DNA of 12,103 bases from Methanosaeta sp. UBA80 (GTDB lineage: Archaea > Halobacteriota > Methanosarcinia > Methanotrichales > Methanotrichaceae), in contig DAWB01000212.1 in NCBI GenBank assembly GCA_002505805.1, forward strand, positions 6,764-18,866, read 5' to 3'. Below, piece by piece: positions 6,551 to 12,103 of this stretch. Position numbers and translations under genes: made by a program. The notes under the pieces are model-generated. The model did no database searches. It was not told the DNA's origin and was given only the letters and a program-made list of their open reading frames with translations. Each line of letters begins with the position of its first letter. The stretch's first letter is position 1.

Positions 6551-7720
6551 ATGCCCACAGCATTTTTCAGAGCTTTGGCAGCCGGGTCATGCATCGGAAC
6601 AGAGCATGAGTACTCCATAAACGACAAGAGCCAGCGGGCTCTGGCCATATCCGATCAGATCATAGAGAGAATTGCCGGATGGCTGGATCATGAGGTGGCC
6701 TTCGGGGGCATCCTGGTCTCCAAGGAGCTGCAAAAGCATGCCATCGAGCTGATCCCCCATAGGCCGGGAGGCCTGGGATTCTTGGAAGAGAACCTCTACC
6801 AGGGTCTCTGCCAGCTTTACCATGCCACCAACCATGAGTATGCCTTCATGGGCCTGGGAATGCATCCGCTTTTAAGGTTGGATGAGACGGCATGCTGGGA
6901 CCATGACGAGCAGGAGTACTATCAGACTTACGACCGCCTCTTTAACATAAGACAGCATGGCTGGCTGAACATTCAGGCTCTGCAGATCAATATCCCCTAT
7001 CGGGGAAAACGAGATCTAGTGGCCATGTTCAATAAGATCCGCGCTCTTATGCCCTATCTGGTGGCCGTATCCGCCTCCTCGCCTCTGGTGGAAGGAAAAG
7101 CCACATCCTATATGGACAACCGGCTGGTCTACTACCGGGAAAACCAGGCAGCCATCCCTGAGATCTGTCACGGCATCCTGCCGGAGAAGCTGGAGAGCGC
7201 GGATGAATATGTGAAAATCAACCGGCAGATATACACCCAGCTCAAGAAGCAGGGGGCAGACATCCTCTGCCGGGAGTGGGTTAACTCCCGAGGGGTTATA
7301 GTCAGGTTTAGCAGAAGCTGCCTGGAGGTAAAGGCCATAGATGAACAGGAGTGCCTGCACTCGGATATGGCCTTTTCCGCCTTCCTTTTAGCCCTGCTGC
7401 GATCAGACCTTGTCCTGGAGGAAGATGAAGAGAGCCTCCTCTCTCTGCTGGAGGAGGCCATGCGCCGTGGAGTAGCCTGCCTTCGTCCGGAGCTGGAGAG
7501 GCTGCTAGGGCAAGCGGAGAAGAGCGCCACAGCAGAGGAGAGGGGATATCTGCCACTGGTAGCCGAGAGAATTGAACAGGGAAGCCTGGCCGAGCTGATG
7601 GTAGAGAAGCTTCAAGAGACGGGTGCGGGGGAGGAGAAGATAAAGGATCTGATGCGCCAGATGCAGTGGTGCCTCAAGGAGAACCGGCCCTATTCTGTGG
7701 GGATGGAGAGCTGCAGCTGA
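6551..7720 (+). CDS. GCS2-type carboxylate-amine ligase (glutamate-cysteine ligase-like)
   Basis: A 389-aa cytoplasmic protein of the glutamate-cysteine ligase family 2 / glutamine-synthetase-like fold. The N-terminal IGTEHEYSI carries the metal-binding acidic pair (Glu18, Glu20). SKELQKHAIELIP (57-69) supplies further metal/ATP glutamates (59, 66), GLGMHPL (101-107) and LQINIPY (144-150) match later core strands, and RFSRSCLEVKAIDEQE (252-267) matches the usual R-x-x-x-x-x-E-x-K/R-x-x-D element. Members join the gamma- or alpha-carboxyl of an amino acid to an amine using ATP; classical ones make gamma-glutamylcysteine, but many have other substrates. Length is typical. The start is preceded by AAGGACTGAAAGGAT, and the gene follows the YkgJ-type gene by 6 nt. 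Specificity cannot be read from sequence, so no symbol is given. The company of an ATP-grasp ligase and a disulfide reductase favours a two-step peptide or thiol pathway. Confidence 0.88.
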   Translation: MPTAFFRALAAGSCIGTEHEYSINDKSQRALAISDQIIERIAGWLDHEVAFGGILVSKELQKHAIELIPHRPGGLGFLEENLYQGLCQLYHATNHEYAFMGLGMHPLLRLDETACWDHDEQEYYQTYDRLFNIRQHGWLNIQALQINIPYRGKRDLVAMFNKIRALMPYLVAVSASSPLVEGKATSYMDNRLVYYRENQAAIPEICHGILPEKLESADEYVKINRQIYTQLKKQGADILCREWVNSRGVIVRFSRSCLEVKAIDEQECLHSDMAFSAFLLALLRSDLVLEEDEESLLSLLEEAMRRGVACLRPELERLLGQAEKSATAEERGYLPLVAERIEQGSLAELMVEKLQETGAGEEKIKDLMRQMQWCLKENRPYSVGMESCS

Positions 7721-7733
7721 AAGACAAAGAAAA

Positions 7734-7742
7734 TCTATAAAG
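7734..7742 (+). promoter_or_regulatory. TATA box of the disulfide reductase gene
   Basis: TCTATAAAG, preceded by A-rich AAGAAAA as a possible BRE, lies about 36 nt before the ATG at 7774. Initiation near 7761 would give a leader of about 13 nt without a Shine-Dalgarno, so translation would be nearly leaderless. The gene can be expressed apart from the ligase cluster that ends at 7720. Confidence 0.5.
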
Positions 7743-7773
7743 GCATTCTGTCCCTAAAATCATTTTCGATATT

Positions 7774-9171
7774 ATGGAAGAATTCGATCTCATTGTCATC
7801 GGCTCCGGAGCGGGGACCAATGTGGCCTCAGAGGCAGCTCAGAAAGGCCTGCGAGTAGCCCTGGTGGACCAGGGACCCACAGGCGGCACCTGCCTGAACA
7901 ACGGCTGCATTCCCTCCAAGATGCTCATCTATCCGGCGGATGTTATCCGCAGCATTCAGGATGCCAGAAATATCGGCGTTCATGCTGAGCTGCATGAGGT
8001 TGACTTCGAAAAAATCATGAGCCGCATGCATGGTGTGGTGGATGAGGCCCGCCGAAATCTGGAGGAGTCTCTGGACAAGGCAGAGGGCCTGACCTATATA
8101 AAAGAGAGAGCGGAATTTGTTGGCGATTATGTGCTTAAGGTGGGTGAGAAAACCATCACCTCCCAAAAGATTGTCATCGCCACCGGTGCCCGGTCCCTCC
8201 TACCTGCCATTCCCGGCCTGCGGGAGGCGGGATTTCTGGACAATGTGTCGCTTCTCCAGGCAAAAGAGCTGCCCCGCAGCCTGATCATCATCGGGGGAGG
8301 CTATATCGCCTGCGAGTTCGGCCACTTCTTTTCCGCTCTGGGTGTTGATGTCACCATAATCGGCCGCCATCCTCTTCTCCTGAAAGGAGAGGACCCGGAG
8401 GCGGCTAGGCTGGTTCAGCAGAGATTGTCCTTGTTCATGCGAATTGTCACCGGCCATGAGGTCGTCTCCGTGGAAAGCAGAGGAGGGCGGAAAGCTGTCT
8501 CTGCCAAAAACATGGAGGATGGGAGAATTCTTCAGTTTGAGGGCGATGAGATTCTTCTGGCAGCAGGCCGCCAGCCCAACTCCGATCTGCTCCACCCTGA
8601 GAGAAGCGGCGTGAAGACGGACCGGCAGGGATGGATTTGGGTCGATGAGCATCTTGAGACCAGCAAGAAAGGCGTATATGCCCTGGGCGATGCCCTGGGA
8701 AAGCACATGTACCGGCATACGGCCAATTACGAGGCAGAGGTGGTAGGCCATAATCTGTTTCATGGGGAGGGAGAGGCAAATCTGGTTGAGGCAGACTACC
8801 ATGCCGTTCCTTATGCCGTCTTCACCTATCCTGCGGTGGCGGGAGTGGGGATGAAGGAGACAGAAGCTGCTGCTAAAGGCTTAAAGGTGCTTGTAGGAAG
8901 AGCTGCCTACATGGACACGGCCAAGGGGATGGCTATGGGCGAAGAGGACGGCCTGGTCAAGGTTGTTTTAGAAGAGGAGACAGGAAAGATTCTGGGGGCC
9001 ACAATTGTAGGCCCGTCTGCCCCGGAGCTGGCCCAGCAGGTCGTCTATCTCATGAACACCGAATACCAGGACCTCATGCCGGTAATAAGATCGCAGGTGA
9101 TTCATCCCACCCTAAATGAGGTGCTGGTGAGGGCTTTTTCCCGGATGCAGCGCCCAAAATGGCAGGCTTGA
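7774..9171 (+). CDS. FAD-dependent pyridine nucleotide-disulfide oxidoreductase
   Basis: A 465-aa class I flavoprotein disulfide reductase of the dihydrolipoamide dehydrogenase/mercuric reductase/mycothione reductase group. Order of elements: FAD-binding VIGSGAGTNVA (8-18), redox-active GGTCLNNGCIPSK (Cys40, Cys45), NAD(P)-binding IIIGGGYIACEFG, second FAD motif KGVYALGDALGKH, and the dimer-interface catalytic HPTLNE (His444, Glu449). All catalytic residues are present, so it should pass electrons from NAD(P)H through FAD to a disulfide. The asparagine in CLNNGC, and the absence of nearby 2-oxoacid dehydrogenase E1/E2 genes, argue against a routine lipoamide role. Mercuric reductase is unlikely: there is no N-terminal metal-binding domain and no C-terminal vicinal Cys pair. 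It lies 53 nt after the GCS2-type gene on the same strand with its own TATA box. A substrate made by the upstream ligases, for example a gamma-glutamyl-thiol disulfide, is an attractive inference. Confidence 0.92.
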   Translation: MEEFDLIVIGSGAGTNVASEAAQKGLRVALVDQGPTGGTCLNNGCIPSKMLIYPADVIRSIQDARNIGVHAELHEVDFEKIMSRMHGVVDEARRNLEESLDKAEGLTYIKERAEFVGDYVLKVGEKTITSQKIVIATGARSLLPAIPGLREAGFLDNVSLLQAKELPRSLIIIGGGYIACEFGHFFSALGVDVTIIGRHPLLLKGEDPEAARLVQQRLSLFMRIVTGHEVVSVESRGGRKAVSAKNMEDGRILQFEGDEILLAAGRQPNSDLLHPERSGVKTDRQGWIWVDEHLETSKKGVYALGDALGKHMYRHTANYEAEVVGHNLFHGEGEANLVEADYHAVPYAVFTYPAVAGVGMKETEAAAKGLKVLVGRAAYMDTAKGMAMGEEDGLVKVVLEEETGKILGATIVGPSAPELAQQVVYLMNTEYQDLMPVIRSQVIHPTLNEVLVRAFSRMQRPKWQA

Positions 9172-9344
9172 CCGGGAGAAGAGCAGCGGATTAAAAGCTC
9201 GAATGATCGGACCAAGCCATAACAAGACAGACGCAGAAGAGAAAGAGAGGAATGTCTGCCCGCAAAAGATTAATGTAAATCGAAGGCAACATGCCTTAGA
9301 CATATGCCAGACCTATATCAGTATGAATCTTAAATGACTAAATC

Positions 9345-9482
9345 TCAATAATCGCTATGATCCTCCAGAAAATGCAATTTAAGCTCGTCCTTCGAGTCAA
9401 AGATCATACGGCAGATCTTGCACTTAAATCTGCCCTCTCTTCGTGATCTGCCAGCTATTTTCTTAGATCCGGTGCCTGCCAT
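9345..9482 (-). CDS. 45-aa single C2H2 zinc-finger protein
   Basis: A small minus-strand gene. After a basic N-terminal arm (GSKKIAGRSRREGR, residues 5-18) comes a classic finger, C-x2-C-x12-H-x4-H (Cys21, Cys24, His37, His42), with the usual hydrophobic core Phe (FDSKDEL) and Leu (LKLHF). One finger with a basic arm suggests DNA, RNA or protein binding; archaeal single C2H2 proteins are mostly uncharacterised. The start at 9482 is supported by GAGGTG (9493-9488) 5 nt upstream and by a TATA-like GCTAAATAAT (9529-9520), whose predicted start near 9500 lies downstream of an alternative ATG at 9518 that would add 12 residues. It is divergent from the rubredoxin/flavodiiron operon across a dyad-rich control region, which makes it a candidate local regulator. 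That role is inference. Confidence 0.72.
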   Translation of the reverse strand: MAGTGSKKIAGRSRREGRFKCKICRMIFDSKDELKLHFLEDHSDY

Positions 9483-9519
9483 TTCAACACCTCGAATCAT
9501 AAATCCCTTGGACTTCATT

Positions 9520-9529
9520 ATTATTTAGC
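9520..9529 (-). promoter_or_regulatory. TATA box of the zinc-finger gene
   Basis: The minus strand reads GCTAAATAAT with ACCAAAA just upstream as a possible BRE. Predicted initiation near 9500 gives an 18-nt leader containing GAGGTG, which fits the start at 9482. Confidence 0.45.
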
Positions 9530-9536
9530 TTTTGGT

Positions 9537-9554
9537 TGACAGGACCTCCTGTCA
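9537..9554. promoter_or_regulatory. 18-nt palindrome TGACAGGACCTCCTGTCA, candidate operator
   Basis: Two perfect 8-nt arms (9537-9544 and 9547-9554) flank CC. The site abuts the BRE/TATA region of the leftward zinc-finger gene and lies about 36 nt upstream of the first TATA candidate of the rightward rubredoxin gene. A second, shorter dyad, GCTCA-CT-TGAGC, follows at 9569-9580. Size and symmetry fit a dimeric regulator site serving one or both promoters. Confidence 0.5.
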
Positions 9555-9590
9555 GAGATCTTGGCCGGGCTCACTTGAGCGGTAGGATGA

Positions 9591-9616
9591 AATAAATACC
9601 TGCGGGGTAAATAATC
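9591..9616 (+). promoter_or_regulatory. TATA candidates of the rubredoxin-flavodiiron operon
   Basis: AATAAATA (9591-9598) and GTAAATAAT (9607-9615) could each act as a TATA box. Predicted starts near 9619 and 9635 would both keep the GGTGAT ribosome binding site (9644-9649) in the leader. I cannot choose between them. Confidence 0.35.
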
Positions 9617-9653
9617 AAAGAGCATAATCGATTTCTGGTTGATGGTGATGACG

Positions 9654-9821
9654 ATGACGGCTAAGAGATATCAATGCAGCATCTGCGGATACATTTACGA
9701 TCCGGCGAAAGGAGATCCTGACTCTGGAATTGCCCCAGGCACGCCTTTTTCCGATCTTCCCGATAGCTGGATCTGCCCCATGTGCGGCGCTATGAAAAGC
9801 GATTTCAGAGCCCTGGACTGA
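9654..9821 (+). CDS. Rubredoxin
   Basis: A 55-aa one-iron electron carrier. It has the two iron-binding knuckles (CSICGY near the start and CPMCG near the end) and the full core [18 protein letters not shown] followed by FSDLPDSW. Length is typical. I place the start at ATG 9654 because GGTGAT (9644-9649) lies 4 nt before it; in-frame TTG, ATG and GTG codons at 9639-9650 would only add a Met-rich leader (MMVMT). It lies 20 nt before the flavodiiron protein gene, so the two form an operon. In bacteria rubredoxin feeds electrons to flavodiiron proteins; methanogen FprA can take them directly from F420H2, so this rubredoxin may be an alternative donor or serve another partner. Confidence 0.95.
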   Translation: MTAKRYQCSICGYIYDPAKGDPDSGIAPGTPFSDLPDSWICPMCGAMKSDFRALD

Positions 9822-9841
9822 TCGCGAAGAGGATGAAAGAG

Positions 9842-11026
9842 ATGGCTCTGTGCAGAGAGATCAGGCCGGGAATAATGTGGGTCGGCGCACTGGACTGGGA
9901 TCGCAGACTCTTTGATGCTCTGATTCCCCTTCCTCGGGGAACCAGCTACAACTCCTATTTGATCCGGGGAGAAGAGAAGACTGCTCTCATCGATGCTGTA
10001 GATGAGAGCAAGATAGAAATGCTCATGGACAGCCTCAGATCCCTTTCTGTCGAGAGGCTGGACTACATCATCGTCCAGCATGCGGAGCAGGACCACTCCG
10101 GAGGACTGAAGAGGCTCCTGGAGCAATATCCGAAAGCCATAGTACTGGGATCGGCCAGATCTCTGGATCTGCTGGCTGAGTTTGGCCTGATAGAAGGGGG
10201 GACAGGACAGGAGGCAAAGGACGGAGATATCATACCGCTGGGCGGAACAAGCCTCCAGTTCATAGTCGCTCCCTGGGTTCACTGGCCGGACACCATTTTC
10301 ACCTATATCCCGGAGGAGCGTATCCTCTTCACCTGCGACTTTCTGGGCTCCCATCTGGCAACAAGTGATCTGTTCCCCATGGATGAGGCACAGCTGTATC
10401 ATCTTGCTAAAAGGTATTATGCCGAGATCATGATGCCCTTCCGCTCCAGCGTCAAGAGACACCTGGCCAGATTGGAGGGCCTGGAGGTGGAGATCGTAGC
10501 CCCCAGCCACGGGCCGGTTCTGGACCGGCCGGGTTTGATCCTGGATGCCTACAGAGACTGGGCCTCAGACAGGGTCAAAAATGAGGTGGTATTGGCTTAT
10601 GTCTCCATGCATGGCTCCACCCGGATCATGGCCGATCATTTTGTCGAGGCTCTGATCTCTCGAGGGGTAGCGGTGAGGAGATTCGATCTAACCGATTATG
10701 ACCTGGGAGATCTGGCCGAGTCCCTGGTTGATGCGGCTACCATTGTAATCGGAACCCCAACTATGCTCGCCGGAGCCCATCCTCTGGCCCTTTATGCCGC
10801 CACACTGGCCAATGCCCTGCGGCCCAAGACCAGGTACGCCTCCGTCATTGGCTCTTTAGGCTGGGGAGGCAAGATGCTGGAGCAGATCACAGAGAGCCTC
10901 TCCGGCCTTCAGCTTCAGTTCCTGGATCCGGTGGTGGCAAAGGGCAGGCCCAAAGAGGCCGATTTCGCTGCCCTGGATCGCCTGGCCGATGAGATAGCCT
11001 CCCTGCATCAGAAGCTGGCTGAGTGA
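9842..11026 (+). CDS. fprA: Flavodiiron protein, FprA-type (F420H2 oxidase)
   Basis: A 394-aa A-type flavoprotein that reduces O2 to water (some homologues act on NO), protecting an anaerobe. The N-terminal metallo-beta-lactamase-like domain has all six diiron ligands: H-x-E-x-D-H (His80, Glu82, Asp84, in QHAEQDHSGG), His147 (WVHWPD), Asp166 (TCDFLGSH) and His223 (PSHGPVL). The C-terminal flavodoxin domain begins near residue 250 with AYVSMHGSTRIMA for FMN phosphate binding and continues with VIGTPTMLAGAHP. Length is normal. I prefer ATG 9842 (MALCREIRPGI) because GAGGATGA (9829-9836) precedes it by 5 nt. Upstream in-frame ATGs at 9833 and 9782 exist; the latter would overlap the rubredoxin gene by 40 nt. 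F420H2 as donor is inferred from FprA in methanogens. Confidence 0.93.
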   Translation: MALCREIRPGIMWVGALDWDRRLFDALIPLPRGTSYNSYLIRGEEKTALIDAVDESKIEMLMDSLRSLSVERLDYIIVQHAEQDHSGGLKRLLEQYPKAIVLGSARSLDLLAEFGLIEGGTGQEAKDGDIIPLGGTSLQFIVAPWVHWPDTIFTYIPEERILFTCDFLGSHLATSDLFPMDEAQLYHLAKRYYAEIMMPFRSSVKRHLARLEGLEVEIVAPSHGPVLDRPGLILDAYRDWASDRVKNEVVLAYVSMHGSTRIMADHFVEALISRGVAVRRFDLTDYDLGDLAESLVDAATIVIGTPTMLAGAHPLALYAATLANALRPKTRYASVIGSLGWGGKMLEQITESLSGLQLQFLDPVVAKGRPKEADFAALDRLADEIASLHQKLAE

Positions 11027-11034
11027 GAATCAAG

Positions 11035-11050
11035 GCAGATCTCTATCTGC
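11035..11050 (+). terminator. Small hairpin after the flavodiiron gene
   Basis: GCAGAT (11035-11040) and ATCTGC (11045-11050) are perfect complements around CTCT, 8 nt past the flavodiiron stop. There is no following T-run, so a processing or regulatory stem is as likely as a terminator. Confidence 0.3.
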
Positions 11051-11084
11051 AGGGCATAATCTTGCTGCTGAAGAGCGGATCGGG

Positions 11085-11107
11085 CAGAGATAGATGCAGG
11101 ATCTCTG
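11085..11107 (+). promoter_or_regulatory. Hairpin just before the TauE/SafE gene
   Basis: CAGAGAT (11085-11091) and ATCTCTG (11101-11107) form a 7-bp stem with a 9-nt loop, ending 10 nt before the ATG at 11118. It occupies the place of a ribosome binding site, none of which is obvious. The AGAGAT arm can also pair with ATCTCT at 11039-11044 in the preceding hairpin, so alternative folds are possible. Confidence 0.3.
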
Positions 11108-11117
11108 ACTTCAGGCC

Positions 11118-11960
11118 ATGATTTCCGAGTCTCTGATCTTCTATGCGCTGGTACTTCTGGCGACGGGGATAGCAGTAGGCTTTTTCTGCGGCCTTCTGGG
11201 GGTGGGGGGAGGCTTTCTCATGGTGCCGATTCAGATCTGGCTCCTCTCCCTGCAAGGAGTTGAGGCTACCCTGGCCACCAGAATTGCCTTTGCCACCTCT
11301 CTGGCCGTGGTGCTTCCCACGGCTATTTCCGGCTGCAGAAAACACTCCTGCTGGGGAGTGGTCCTGTGGCAAGAGGGGGTGATCATAGGGCTCTTCGGGA
11401 TGCTGGGCGGCTTTTTAGGGGGGACCATAGCCTCTTATGCACCCGGAGAGCTTCTCAGGATGATCTTCGGAATTATCGTCATACTTGCGGCTGCAAGAAT
11501 GCTGTTTGTCCCCCATTTCCAGACCTGGCAAGAGCCTCATAAAAGGCCGAAAAAGAGCATTATCCATTATATGATCTGGGGGGTGGCGGTGGGGGTTCTA
11601 TCCGGACTGACAGGCATCGGAGGTGGATTGATGCTGGTTCCGATAATGATTATTGCCCTGGGCTTTAACTTGTATCAGGCCATTGGCACCTCCTCTGTAG
11701 CCATATCCTTTAACGCCCTGGGTGGAATCACAGCCTATGCCATAAACGGGTGGGGTTTGGAGGGACTGCCCAGTTATTGTTTGGGCTACATCGACCTTCT
11801 GCAGTTTCTCCTTTTGGCCGCAGGCAGCATATTGGCTGCCCCATGGGGAGCAAAGATTGCCCATCGATTGCCGGCAGATAGGCTCAAGCATATATTTGTG
11901 ATATTGATGTTCTATATAGGGCTGAAGATGATAGGAGCCATAGAGTGGGCTGGACTATAG
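11118..11960 (+). CDS. TauE/SafE-family membrane permease
   Basis: A 280-aa integral membrane protein with about eight hydrophobic segments in two related halves. Each half opens with the family signature: GLLGVGGGFLMVPI (about residues 25-38) and GLTGIGGGLMLVPI (about 163-176). The halves are joined by a polar loop around residues 130-147 (HFQTWQEPHKRPKK). The family (YfcA/TauE/SafE) exports or imports small anions and sulfur compounds such as sulfite, sulfoacetate or taurine; the substrate here is unknown. The internal duplication and length are typical. It follows the flavodiiron gene by 91 nt on the same strand with two hairpins between, so co-transcription is possible but not assured. 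No clear ribosome binding site precedes the ATG. A link to sulfur/thiol metabolism of the upstream genes is only suggestive. Confidence 0.9.
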   Translation: MISESLIFYALVLLATGIAVGFFCGLLGVGGGFLMVPIQIWLLSLQGVEATLATRIAFATSLAVVLPTAISGCRKHSCWGVVLWQEGVIIGLFGMLGGFLGGTIASYAPGELLRMIFGIIVILAAARMLFVPHFQTWQEPHKRPKKSIIHYMIWGVAVGVLSGLTGIGGGLMLVPIMIIALGFNLYQAIGTSSVAISFNALGGITAYAINGWGLEGLPSYCLGYIDLLQFLLLAAGSILAAPWGAKIAHRLPADRLKHIFVILMFYIGLKMIGAIEWAGL

Positions 11961-12020
11961 AAGATGAGATTGAAATCGAGCCCTTTGCTATGGCGGAAAG
12001 GAAGGACAATGATCCCTGCC

Positions 12021-12103
12021 CATCTCTTCAGGACGGGGGGGGTCAAGTCCAATAGCTCATCTCTTCAGGACGAGGGGGTCAAGTCCAATGGCTCATCTCT
12101 TCA
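12021..12103 (+). repeat. Tandem 36-37-nt direct repeat, cut by the window edge
   Basis: Each unit begins CATCTCTTCAGGACG, continues with a G-rich run and GTCAAGTCCAAT, and ends GCT. Unit 1 is 12021-12057 (37 nt), unit 2 is 12058-12093 (36 nt), and unit 3 begins at 12094 and is truncated at 12103. The full units differ only in the G-run (eight G versus GAGGGGG) and one A/G change (AATAGCT versus AATGGCT). There are no spacers, so this is not a CRISPR array. GGAC and GTCC within each unit can form a short stem. All three plus frames are open across a unit, while every minus frame meets a TGA. An open frame from ATG 11964 or 12009 runs into the repeats. Confidence 0.85.

Noticed and set aside
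7774..9171. Mercuric reductase or routine pyruvate-dehydrogenase E3
   Set aside because: It lacks the N-terminal metal-binding domain and C-terminal vicinal Cys of mercuric reductase, and no E1/E2 genes are nearby. A generic disulfide reductase is the safe call.
9112..9303. 63-codon minus-strand frame over the end of the disulfide reductase gene
   Set aside because: It overlaps the conserved catalytic C-terminus of that enzyme and shows no motif or start signal.
9695..10510. 271-codon minus-strand frame opposite rubredoxin and fprA
   Set aside because: Both plus-strand proteins show full catalytic or metal-binding motifs across this stretch; the long antisense frame is a codon-bias shadow.
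12021..12103. CRISPR array at the right edge
   Set aside because: Units are directly adjacent with no spacers, and only two full units are visible; it is a simple tandem repeat.
11964..12103. Partial gene starting at ATG 11964 or 12009 and running into the repeats
   Set aside because: Only about 46 codons are visible, all three plus frames of the repeat are open, and there is no homology clue; kept as a possibility under the repeat finding.

Overview
The window looks like chromosomal DNA from a methanogenic archaeon, most likely a relative of Methanothrix/Methanosaeta (Methanotrichaceae). This rests on four things: archaeal TATA-type promoters with short leaders, GGTGATC-type ribosome binding sites, a flavodiiron protein of the FprA (F420H2 oxidase) type, and exported proteins with no recognisable wider family. 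The genus is an inference; no rRNA or marker gene is present.

Layout. (1) Positions 1-1493, minus strand: two exported proteins of unknown function, each with its own promoter. One runs off the left edge and is Cys-rich; the other is 288 aa. A stem plus T-tract terminator lies between them. (2) 1494-1786: AT-rich divergent promoter region with a spaced direct repeat and a perfect inverted repeat. (3) 1787-3889, plus strand: a thioredoxin-fold DUF255 (YyaL/SPATA20) protein, followed by a hairpin. (4) 3890-4266: a mostly empty 377-nt gap. (5) 4267-7720: a four-gene cluster encoding an RLAN-like protein, a RimK-type ATP-grasp ligase that overlaps it by 8 nt, a YkgJ-type Cys-cluster protein, and a GCS2-type (glutamate-cysteine ligase-like) carboxylate-amine ligase. 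(6) 7774-9171: an FAD/NAD(P) disulfide reductase with an intact redox Cys pair and His/Glu dyad, behind its own promoter. (7) 9345-9482, minus strand: a 45-aa single C2H2 zinc-finger protein. It is divergent from the next operon across a control region holding an 18-nt near-perfect palindrome. (8) 9654-11026: rubredoxin and flavodiiron protein, an O2-detoxification pair. (9) 11118-11960: a TauE/SafE-family permease, preceded by two hairpins. (10) 12021-12103: a 36-37-nt tandem repeat cut by the right edge.

How the genes may work together. Much of the plus strand concerns redox and peptide-bond chemistry. Two ATP-dependent ligases of different folds (ATP-grasp and GCS2), next to a Cys-cluster protein and a disulfide reductase, suggest synthesis and recycling of a small gamma-glutamyl or other amide-linked compound, possibly a low-molecular-weight thiol. 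Rubredoxin/FprA and the thioredoxin-fold protein fit a wider oxidative-stress setting. The ligase cluster is the best candidate for an under-described system. Its product cannot be read from sequence.
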